Assembly: GCA_937925565.1 (NCBI GenBank)
Contig: CALALM010000406.1
Location: forward strand, 1 to 6,680
Reading direction: 5' to 3'
DNA length: 6,680 bases
From: an uncultured Centipeda sp.
GTDB lineage: Bacteria > Bacillota > Negativicutes > Selenomonadales > Selenomonadaceae
Of this stretch, positions 1-6,680 are shown piece by piece. Numbering within the stretch: the first letter of the stretch is position 1; every line of letters starts with the position of its first letter. The position numbers and the translations under genes are program-made. The notes under the pieces are model-generated. The model saw nothing but the letters and a program-made list of their open reading frames with translations. It did no database searches and was not told the DNA's origin.

Positions 1-548
1 TCCGCTCGGAGGCGGAGAACATGCAGCAGCTCATCGAAAAGCTGCTCTTCCTCGCACGTGCCGACCAGAAACGGCAGGCGGTCAACAAGGAGCCGGTCGA
101 TCTCGCCGAACTCCTTGCCGACACGATGGAAAAGATGCAGACGGTCACAATCTCGCACGAGGTCACCCTCGGTCGGAACGATCCCGTAACCGTGAGCGCC
201 GACCCCGTGCTCCTGCGCCAGCTCCTGCGCATCTTCCTCGAAAACAGTGTGAAATATACGCCTCCCGGGGGACATATCCACGCCTATTCCATCCGCTCGA
301 ACGACGGTGGCTCGGTCACCGTCACACTCACAGATGACGGCATCGGGATTGCGCCGGAACACCAGGCGCGTATCTTCGACCGCTTCTACCGCGTCGACTC
401 CTCACGCACGAAGGAGACAGGCGGCTCGGGACTCGGTCTCTCGATTGCGCGGTGGATTGCCGAGCGCCACAACATCAAGATCTCACTTCGAAGCGAGGTG
501 GACGAGGGCACGACAGTCATTCTCACAATTCCGACCATACACGAATAA
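1..548 (+). CDS. Sensor histidine kinase, C-terminal part (5' end outside window)
   Basis: This is the end of a two-component sensor kinase, which autophosphorylates on a histidine using ATP and passes the phosphate to a response regulator. The frame is open from position 3, giving 181 residues before the TAA at 546-548, so the start lies upstream and the ATG at 21 is internal. The first residues (SEAENMQQLIEKLLFLARAD) match the second helix of a HisKA dimerisation domain; the phospho-accepting His helix is missing. The HATPase_c domain follows with all its boxes: N box around LENSVKYTPPGG (Asn about residue 81), G1 DDGIGI (111-116), F box IFDRFYRVD, and G2 GGSGLGLS (140-147). The ATP-binding half is therefore intact and probably active. 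The sensor part and the cognate regulator are not visible, so the signal is unknown. A strong terminator starts 5 bases after the stop, so this is the last gene of its unit. Confidence 0.95.
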   Translation, partial: RSEAENMQQLIEKLLFLARADQKRQAVNKEPVDLAELLADTMEKMQTVTISHEVTLGRNDPVTVSADPVLLRQLLRIFLENSVKYTPPGGHIHAYSIRSNDGGSVTVTLTDDGIGIAPEHQARIFDRFYRVDSSRTKETGGSGLGLSIARWIAERHNIKISLRSEVDEGTTVILTIPTIHE

Positions 549-552
549 AAAC

Positions 553-600
553 AAAAAAGCTGTTATACGAAATGAAATAATTTCGCGTGACAGCTTTTTT
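553..600 (+). terminator. Intrinsic terminator of the histidine kinase unit
   Basis: The arms 553-573 and 580-600 form a nearly continuous hairpin: AAAAAAGCTGT pairs with ACAGCTTTTTT, and CGAAAT pairs with ATTTCG around a 6-base loop. There is one A-C mismatch and a few G-T pairs. The right arm ends in six T residues. The stem is A/T-flanked on both sides, so it could also stop minus-strand transcription. Confidence 0.9.
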
Positions 601-610
601 ATGATACAAT
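582..610 (+). promoter_or_regulatory. Promoter of rmlD (extended -10)
   Basis: The -10 box TACAAT lies at 605-610 and is preceded by TG plus one base (602-604), an extended -10. The -35 region, which falls inside the right arm of the upstream terminator (about 582-587, TTCGCG), is poor. Transcription should start near 617, leaving a leader of about 23 bases. The ribosome binding site AAAGGTGG (626-633) sits 6 bases before the ATG at 640. Confidence 0.6.
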
Positions 611-639
611 GGTAAAAAAGAAAAGAAAGGTGGATTGCT

Positions 640-1494
640 ATGAAAATCCTCATCACAGGCGCGACGGGTCAGCTGGGTCATGACTGCGTGGAGGAGTGCA
701 GGGCACGCGGACACGAGGTACACGGTGTCTCCTCGGAGCTCTTCCCGCTGTCCGATGAAAACGTCATGCGTGCCGTCCTCGAGGCGACGGAGCCCGATGC
801 CATCCTTCACGCAGCGGCATACACCGCGGTCGACAAAGCGGAGGACGAGCCGTCCCTGTGCCGCAAGATCAATGCGGCGGGCACGGAGATCCTCGCGCGC
901 CTTGCACGCGAGCGCGATGCAAAACTGCTTTACGTCAGCACGGACTATGTCTTCCCCGGCACGGGCGACACGCCGTATGAGACGAACGCGCTCACATCGC
1001 CCCACAATGTCTATGGTGCGTCGAAACTTGCGGGCGAGGAGGCGGTGCAGCAGCATCTTGAAAAGTATTTCATCGTGCGCATCTCATGGGTATTCGGCGC
1101 ACACGGCAGGAATTTCGTCAAGACCATGCTCGAACTTGCAAAGACACACAAGAGCCTCTCCATCGTCGCCGACCAGATCGGCTCGCCCACGTATACGCGG
1201 GATCTGGCGCCGCTGCTCGCGGATATGCTGGAGAGCGAGAAGTACGGCATCTACCACGCGACGAACGAAGGCTTCTGCTCGTGGGCGAAGTTCGCCGCCG
1301 AGATCTTCCGTCAGGCGGGTGCGGATGTCAACGTCACCTCCGTCCCCTCCCATATGTACCCGACGAAAGCCGTGCGCCCGAAGAACTCCCGCCTCAGCAA
1401 AAAGTCCCTCGACGATGCTGGCTTCCATCGTCTGCCGCCGTGGCAGGATGCCGTGGGGAGGTTCTTGGAGGAACTGAGAGAGGCGCGGGTATAA
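640..1494 (+). CDS. rmlD: dTDP-4-dehydrorhamnose reductase (RmlD/RfbD family)
   Basis: The 284-residue product is a cytoplasmic extended short-chain dehydrogenase. RmlD reduces dTDP-4-dehydro-L-rhamnose to dTDP-L-rhamnose with NAD(P)H, the last step of the sugar-nucleotide route for rhamnose-containing cell-surface glycans. The N-terminal Rossmann motif is GATGQLG (residues 7-13). The family stretch YVSTDYVF (98-105) supplies the catalytic Thr101, and the YxxxK pair is Tyr125/Lys129 in [21 protein letters not shown] (177-190) is also typical. Length is normal for the family. The ATG at 640 has the site AAAGGTGG 6 bases upstream, and the protein starts directly with the first beta strand ([10 protein letters not shown]). 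No rmlA, rmlB or rmlC is present, so the gene stands alone here; the rest of the pathway must lie elsewhere. Related reductases on other dTDP-sugars cannot be excluded. Confidence 0.92.
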   Translation: MKILITGATGQLGHDCVEECRARGHEVHGVSSELFPLSDENVMRAVLEATEPDAILHAAAYTAVDKAEDEPSLCRKINAAGTEILARLARERDAKLLYVSTDYVFPGTGDTPYETNALTSPHNVYGASKLAGEEAVQQHLEKYFIVRISWVFGAHGRNFVKTMLELAKTHKSLSIVADQIGSPTYTRDLAPLLADMLESEKYGIYHATNEGFCSWAKFAAEIFRQAGADVNVTSVPSHMYPTKAVRPKNSRLSKKSLDDAGFHRLPPWQDAVGRFLEELREARV

Positions 1495-1517
1495 GGGAAG
1501 CATTGTCCCGCCCTCTC
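1478..1517 (+). other. Hairpin overlapping the rmlD stop codon
   Basis: GAGAGG-C-GCGGG (1478-1489) can pair with CCCGCCCTCTC (1507-1517) as 11 base pairs with one bulged C. The loop of 17 bases contains the rmlD TAA. No T-run follows (GCCGTATTG), so this is not a standard intrinsic terminator. It may be a weak or factor-dependent terminator or an mRNA 3' stabilising structure, or chance in GC-rich DNA. Confidence 0.35.
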
Positions 1518-1543
1518 GCCGTATTGTATACCCTGACACCCCC

Positions 1544-1572
1544 GTGACAAGTATGCTCCATTATGGTACAAT
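1544..1572 (+). promoter_or_regulatory. Promoter of sstT
   Basis: A -35 box GTGACA (1544-1549) and a -10 box TACAAT (1567-1572) are separated by 17 bases, with an extended -10 TG at 1564-1565. The expected start near 1579 gives a short leader of about 28 bases, with no room for a riboswitch. The core ATGGTACAATGG is nearly identical to that of the rmlD promoter. Confidence 0.8.
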
Positions 1573-1591
1573 GGGGCATATTTTTCTGATT

Positions 1592-1599
1592 AAAGGAGG
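1592..1599 (+). promoter_or_regulatory. Ribosome binding site that fixes the sstT start at TTG 1607
   Basis: AAAGGAGG is an almost perfect Shine-Dalgarno site and lies 7 bases before TTG at 1607. The in-frame upstream starts (GTG 1544, ATG 1553, ATG 1571) lie inside or right beside the promoter elements and have no such site, so TTG 1607 is the start. Confidence 0.88.
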
Positions 1600-1606
1600 A
1601 ATCTTC

Positions 1607-2854
1607 TTGTTCAGCAACATCAGCCGCAAGTACCGCGAGACAGCGCTCATCAAGCTCATCGCGGTCGGACTCATCATCGGTATCGGCATCGCACTCTATG
1701 TGCCTGCCGCCATCCCCATCGTCGCCGTGCTCGGCGATGTCTTCGTCCGCGCCCTCAAGGGCGTTGCGCCGATTCTCGTCTTCGTCCTCGTCATGAATGC
1801 CATGGCGCAGCGCACCGTCGGCTCAGGCTCGGCACTCAAACCCATCGTTCGCCTCTACATCGTCGCGACCTTCCTCGCATCCGTCGTCGCCGTTGGCTTC
1901 TCATTCGCCTTCCCCTCGACACTTCATCTGGTCGTGGCAGACGCGACCATTGCGCCGCCGAGCGGCATTGTCGAGGTCGTCCACAACCTCATCATGAACG
2001 TCGTCGACAACCCGCTCCACGCCATCGCAAACGCCAACTACATTGGCATTCTCGCATGGAGCGTCCTCGCGGGAATTGCCCTCCAAAAGGCAAGCCCGAC
2101 CACGAAAAACACCGTGCGCGACTTTGCCGTCGTCATGACGCAGATCGTTCTCTGGGTCATCCGCTTCGCCCCGTTCGGCATCATGGGACTCGTGGCAGAT
2201 GCCGTTGGTACGAGCGGCGTGGATGCCCTCATCAGCTATCTGCAGCTGCTTGCCGTCCTGCTCGGCGCATTCTTCTCCGTCGCACTCATCATGAACCCCA
2301 TCATCGTCTGGGCGCACATTCACCGCAATCCGTTCCCGCTCGTCTTTACAACGCTGCGTGAAAGCGGCATCTACGCCTTCTTTACGCGCAGCTCTGCGGC
2401 GAACATTCCCGTCAACCTCCAGCTCTGCAAGCGTCTCGGACTCAACCCCGAGGTCTACTCCATCTCTATCCCGCTCGGTGCAACCATCAACATGAGCGGT
2501 GCGGCAATCACGATTGCGATTCTCTCGCTCGCCGCCGCACATACGCTGAACATCCATGTCGATCTGCCGACAGCACTGCTCCTCTGCCTCATTGCCACCG
2601 TCGGCGCATGCGGCGCCTCGGGCGTTGCGGGCGGCTCACTGCTCCTCATCCCCGTCGCCTGCTCCTCGTTCGGCATCAGCAACGACATCGCGATGCAGGT
2701 CGTCGGCGTCGGCTTCATCATCGGCGTGTTGCAGGACTCCTGCGAAACCGCACTCAACAGTTCCTCTGATGTCCTCTTCACCGCGACGGCGGAGTTTGCC
2801 GATCGCGCAAAGGCGGGCACGCTCGCGGCGGAGGATATGACGCCGAAGAGCTGA
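1607..2854 (+). CDS. sstT: Na+/serine-threonine symporter SstT
   Basis: This is an inner-membrane carrier of the dicarboxylate/amino acid:cation symporter (DAACS) family. SstT takes up serine and threonine using the sodium gradient. From the TTG start the protein has 415 residues, matching the 414 of E. coli SstT. It is strongly hydrophobic, with successive membrane segments (for example about residues 15-35 and 45-65). Two family signatures are clear: [10 protein letters not shown] (261-270), the serine-rich re-entrant loop, and [11 protein letters not shown] (291-301), the substrate/Na+ motif. SstT proteins have NM-small-G here, where glutamate/aspartate carriers have NMDGT; this favours SstT over GltP or DctA. 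It is a single-gene unit with its own promoter and a terminator after the stop. The neighbours rmlD and bioY are functionally unrelated. Confidence 0.94.
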   Translation: MFSNISRKYRETALIKLIAVGLIIGIGIALYVPAAIPIVAVLGDVFVRALKGVAPILVFVLVMNAMAQRTVGSGSALKPIVRLYIVATFLASVVAVGFSFAFPSTLHLVVADATIAPPSGIVEVVHNLIMNVVDNPLHAIANANYIGILAWSVLAGIALQKASPTTKNTVRDFAVVMTQIVLWVIRFAPFGIMGLVADAVGTSGVDALISYLQLLAVLLGAFFSVALIMNPIIVWAHIHRNPFPLVFTTLRESGIYAFFTRSSAANIPVNLQLCKRLGLNPEVYSISIPLGATINMSGAAITIAILSLAAAHTLNIHVDLPTALLLCLIATVGACGASGVAGGSLLLIPVACSSFGISNDIAMQVVGVGFIIGVLQDSCETALNSSSDVLFTATAEFADRAKAGTLAAEDMTPKS

Positions 2855-2866
2855 TCCACGACATAC

Positions 2867-2907
2867 AAAAGCGGCTTCTGCGCCCGTGTGCAGAAGCCGC
2901 TCTTTTC
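2867..2907. terminator. Bidirectional terminator between sstT and bioY
   Basis: AGCGGCTTCTGC (2870-2881) pairs perfectly over 12 base pairs with GCAGAAGCCGCT (2890-2901) around an 8-base loop. AAAA precedes the stem and CTTTT follows it, so it has a U-tract on both strands. It lies between the sstT stop (2854) and the stop of the convergent bioY (2921) and should serve both. Confidence 0.92.
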
Positions 2908-2920
2908 GTCTGTATGGACT

Positions 2921-3475
2921 TCAGAGATACCGCAGCCGCCGATTCAGCGTGACGCCGAGTGCGGCAGCGGCGACCGCCTTGATGAGATCGCCAGGGATGT
3001 ACTGCACGAGCGCCATAAATGCGGCGACGACACCGGCGAATTTATCCCCGAAGAGAATCGTCAGCCAGAGCGTCGCAATGAGGTATGTGACGGGCACGCT
3101 CACGAGCGTACCGACGAGCGCATAGCGCGCAAAGGACGGCTCTTTGCCCTTCATCATACTCATCAGCGTATAGGCGAGAAGGAAACCGATGAAGAAGCCG
3201 CCACGCGGGCCGAAGATGATGCCGAGTCCGCCGACGCCGCCCGCGAACACGGGCAGCCCGATCGCGCCGAGCACTGTGTACCCGATGAGGACGACCGCCG
3301 TCTGGCGCGGTGTCAGGACGAGCGCCGCAAGGCACATCACAAACGTCTGCATCGTGAGCGGTGCCATAAACGGCACGGGAATCGCGATGTACGCGCTCAC
3401 GCAGATCAGTGCAATGCAGAGCGCCATGCGCGTCGTGTTGCGTACGGAAAAGAATTTATCATCGCGTGTTGTCAT
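2921..3475 (-). CDS. bioY: Biotin transporter BioY (ECF S-component)
   Basis: BioY is the membrane substrate-binding subunit of energy-coupling factor transporters for biotin; it normally works with a shared EcfA/EcfA'/EcfT module. The 184-residue product has about six hydrophobic segments and family motifs: IPVPF (residues 32-36), LTPRQTAVVL (54-63) and GLPVFAGG followed by GGLGIIFGPRGG (73-93), the conserved loop region of BioY. Length is usual. The ATG at 3475 has AAAGGAG (3490-3484) 8 bases upstream. No ecfA or ecfT and no biotin synthesis gene lies in the window, so it must use ECF subunits encoded elsewhere, or act alone as reported for some BioY proteins. It has its own promoter and shares a bidirectional terminator with sstT. 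Confidence 0.95.
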   Translation of the reverse strand: MTTRDDKFFSVRNTTRMALCIALICVSAYIAIPVPFMAPLTMQTFVMCLAALVLTPRQTAVVLIGYTVLGAIGLPVFAGGVGGLGIIFGPRGGFFIGFLLAYTLMSMMKGKEPSFARYALVGTLVSVPVTYLIATLWLTILFGDKFAGVVAAFMALVQYIPGDLIKAVAAAALGVTLNRRLRYL

Positions 3476-3498
3476 TAGAATCGCTCCTTTTCGTTGGT

Positions 3499-3527
3499 AT
3501 TTTACAGCGAATGGAGTGATTCGTCAA
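3499..3527 (-). promoter_or_regulatory. Promoter of bioY
   Basis: On the minus strand, TTGACG (3527-3522) and TAAAAT (3504-3499) are separated by 17 bases, a near-consensus housekeeping promoter. The spacer holds a short dyad, CGAAT-6-ATTCG (3508-3523), and a TGTT-4-AACA dyad lies just upstream (3530-3541). Either could be an operator, but neither matches a BirA site that I can recognise. Confidence 0.82.
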
Positions 3528-3573
3528 CTTGTTTTATAACAGTGGTAGACATCACACGATGAGGAAGTTCTTG

Positions 3574-3603
3574 CTGACAAAACAGATGTTTTCATGCTAT
3601 ACT
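3574..3603 (+). promoter_or_regulatory. Promoter of the small toxin gene
   Basis: CTGACA (3574-3579) and TATACT (3598-3603) are separated by 18 bases, with an extended -10 TG at 3595-3596. Transcription should start near 3610. The mRNA to the first terminator would then be about 210 nt. It is divergent from the bioY promoter, with about 45 bases between the two -35 boxes in which I see no gene. Confidence 0.75.
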
Positions 3604-3614
3604 GTTGATGTTAC

Positions 3615-3644
3615 CATCCCCAACACGGGCACGGATAGGGGGTG
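3615..3644 (+). promoter_or_regulatory. Leader hairpin that may hide the toxin ribosome binding site
   Basis: The toxin leader contains AGGGGGTGA (3637-3645), an almost full match to the anti-Shine-Dalgarno complement, 5 bases before the ATG at 3651. CATCCCC (3615-3621) can pair with GGGGGTG (3638-3644) over 7 pairs including one G-U, covering that site. Translation would then be low until the mRNA is remodelled. Leader sequestration of this kind is known for type I toxin mRNAs such as that of Fst; here it is an inference from complementarity. Confidence 0.5.
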
Positions 3645-3650
3645 ACTGTT

Positions 3651-3737
3651 ATGGATATTACCACTTCATTCTTGATCTCTGTCGCGGCGGGTGTCGTATC
3701 TTACTACATCTGCAAATGGTTGGACGGAGAGCGATGA
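3651..3737 (+). CDS. Small hydrophobic type I toxin-like peptide (28 aa, Fst-like)
   Basis: A 28-codon ORF encodes a peptide with a short polar N-terminus (MDITTS), one membrane segment (about residues 7-21, FLISVAAGVVSYYIC) and the polar tail KWLDGER. A single hydrophobic helix followed by W-L-D and charged residues is the pattern of Fst-type toxins of Firmicute type I toxin-antitoxin systems, which insert in the inner membrane and disturb it or the nucleoid when overproduced. The classic Fst proline is absent, so membership is by pattern, not clear homology. Support that it is real: a promoter with extended -10, a strong Shine-Dalgarno site at 5 bases, an intrinsic terminator about 45 bases after the stop, and a facing small RNA complementary to codons 2-10. 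The region is AT-richer than its neighbours, which suggests acquisition. A signalling or regulatory membrane peptide is the alternative. Confidence 0.82.
   Translation: MDITTSFLISVAAGVVSYYICKWLDGER
3654..3680 (+). repeat. Direct repeat, toxin copy (antitoxin target)
   Basis: Block A GATATTACCACTTCA (3654-3668) and block B GATCTCT (3674-3680), separated by 5 bases, recur in the antitoxin gene at 3890-3904 (14 of 15 identical) and 3906-3912 (7 of 7), separated there by 1 base. Because the antitoxin is read from the other strand, the repeats make its RNA complementary to toxin codons 2-10. Confidence 0.88.
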
Positions 3738-3782
3738 CGGCAACCAACCTAGGGGAGTAGTCCGCCCTGCAACAAGAGGACA

Positions 3783-3821
3783 GAGAAGCGGCAGCTGGCA
3801 CTGTCGCTTTTCGTTTTGTTT
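3783..3821 (+). terminator. Toxin mRNA terminator (T1)
   Basis: AAGCGGCAG (3786-3794) pairs with CTGTCGCTT (3801-3809) with one G-U. The stem can extend three more pairs to 3783/3812 around the 6-base loop CTGGCA. It is followed by TTTTCGTTTTGTTT. The loop and inner stem are almost the same as in the second terminator at 3846-3879. Confidence 0.85.
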
Positions 3822-3871
3822 AGCAAGCAACTTCATTGAGCAATAGAAAAACTCGACAGCTGGCACTGTCG
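3789..3871 (+). repeat. Duplicated terminator core (3789-3806 and 3854-3871)
   Basis: CGGCAGCTGGCACTGTCG (3789-3806) and CGACAGCTGGCACTGTCG (3854-3871) match at 17 of 18 positions, 65 bases apart. Outside this core the two hairpins differ. As the second is transcribed leftwards in the antitoxin, its loop UGCCAG is the exact complement of the toxin terminator loop CUGGCA. Confidence 0.88.
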
Positions 3872-3879
3872 AGTTTTTC
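3846..3879. terminator. Bidirectional terminator of the antitoxin RNA (T2)
   Basis: GAAAAACTCGACAG (3846-3859) pairs perfectly over 14 base pairs with CTGTCGAGTTTTTC (3866-3879) around the loop CTGGCA. A/T runs on both sides let it act on either strand. On the minus strand it ends the antitoxin RNA and is the first terminator after rpoC. On the plus strand it would catch toxin transcripts that pass T1. Confidence 0.92.
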
Positions 3880-3889
3880 TTGTGACCTA

Positions 3890-3912
3890 GATATCACCAC
3901 TTCACGATCTCT
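3890..3912 (-). repeat. Direct repeat, antitoxin copy
   Basis: On the plus strand this reads GATATCACCACTTCA, C, GATCTCT. It is the partner of the toxin copy at 3654-3680, differing by one base in block A and by 4 bases of spacing. It forms the 5' part of the antisense RNA. Confidence 0.88.
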
Positions 3913-3918
3913 AGGCTT

Positions 3919-3947
3919 AGTATAACACGTTCAAAGTCAAAATGCAA
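3919..3947 (-). promoter_or_regulatory. Promoter of the antitoxin RNA
   Basis: On the minus strand, TTGCAT (3947-3942) and TATACT (3924-3919) are separated by exactly 17 bases. The -10 hexamer is the same as that of the toxin promoter, while the spacing is better, in line with an antitoxin made in excess. The -35 box begins 4 bases after the rpoC stop codon. Confidence 0.82.
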
Positions 3948-3951
3948 CCAC

Positions 3952-6680
<2,729 letters not shown>

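Larger units (their letters stand above)
3846..3912 (-). ncRNA. Antisense antitoxin RNA, about 67 nt
   Basis: From the minus-strand promoter, transcription should start near 3912-3914 and end at the terminator near 3846, giving an RNA of about 67 nt without an ORF. It has three parts. First is a 5' hairpin (3914-3906 with 3895-3887, one mismatch), complete only if the start is at the far end of that range. Its loop GUGAAGUGGU contains a perfect 9-base complement of toxin ACCACUUCA. Next is a short linker. Last is the terminator hairpin, nearly complementary to the toxin terminator. The role inferred is repression of toxin translation by pairing with codons 2-10 and the 3' hairpin. Size and layout resemble RNA II of pAD1 (about 65 nt). 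Confidence 0.8.

Noticed and set aside
523..1056. 177-codon minus-strand ORF opposite rmlD
   Set aside because: It runs through the terminator and promoter region and is a shadow of rmlD, whose motifs are unambiguous.
1544..1606. N-terminal extension of SstT from GTG 1544 or ATG 1553/1571
   Set aside because: These starts lie within or beside the -35/-10 elements, lack a ribosome binding site, and would lengthen the protein beyond the usual 414-415 residues; TTG 1607 has a strong site.
3610..3650. Riboswitch upstream of the small ORF
   Set aside because: The leader is only about 40 bases with one short hairpin, too small for a known metabolite riboswitch; the Shine-Dalgarno pairing fits a type I toxin leader better.
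3830..3837. Possible third copy of the direct repeat (ACTTCATT) between the two terminators
   Set aside because: Only eight bases match the toxin copy (3663-3670), with no block B. It is probably chance or a decayed remnant.
3666..3866. 66-codon minus-strand ORF across the toxin region
   Set aside because: It overlaps the toxin ORF and both terminators, has no ribosome binding site in a sensible place, and would run through the T2 hairpin that ends minus-strand transcription.
3783..3879. Inverted-repeat pair as an insertion-sequence remnant or CRISPR-like repeat
   Set aside because: There are only two hairpins, each with a U-tract and placed at transcript ends. No transposase, target duplication or regular spacers are present; they are terminators.

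Overview
The window looks like chromosomal DNA of a GC-rich Firmicute, most likely of the Negativicutes (Selenomonas-like). This is inferred from GC-rich coding sequence combined with Firmicute-style strong Shine-Dalgarno sites and sigma-A-type promoters, and from a beta' subunit whose trigger loop lacks the large insert seen in E. coli. The species cannot be fixed from the sequence alone.

Layout. Positions 1-548 hold the 3' end of a sensor histidine kinase, closed by a strong intrinsic terminator. An extended -10 promoter follows, then rmlD (640-1494, dTDP-4-dehydrorhamnose reductase). A second extended -10 promoter drives sstT (TTG start at 1607, to 2854; Na+/serine-threonine symporter). 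A bidirectional terminator separates sstT from the convergent bioY (2921-3475, minus; biotin ECF S-component), which has a clear promoter of its own. The right-hand 2.7 kb (3952-6680, minus) is the 3' part of rpoC, cut by the window edge inside the run leading to the catalytic NADFDGD motif.

The most notable region is the AT-richer stretch 3528-3951, which looks like intergenic space but reads as a complete, compact type I toxin-antitoxin locus. A 28-codon ORF (3651-3737) encodes a hydrophobic peptide ending in a WLD-plus-charged tail. It has a good promoter, a strong but apparently sequestered ribosome binding site and an intrinsic terminator. Facing it is a promoter for a short RNA of about 67 nt that ends in a second terminator. 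The short RNA is complementary to codons 2-10 of the toxin mRNA through a split direct repeat, and its terminator hairpin is nearly complementary to the toxin terminator hairpin. The architecture recalls the Fst/RNA I-RNA II par system of plasmid pAD1. Here, however, the two transcription units converge on separate, duplicated terminators rather than one shared terminator, so the RNAs should pair in trans. The antitoxin promoter starts four bases beyond the rpoC stop codon with no terminator between, so rpoC transcription should run into the antitoxin.

A second unusual feature is inside RpoC. The segment between the first and second zinc-binding cysteines is about 230 residues, against 74 in E. 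coli, and appears to hold three diverged copies of a module present once in E. coli and B. subtilis. The metabolic genes (rmlD, sstT, bioY) appear to be independent single-gene transcription units with no common pathway.
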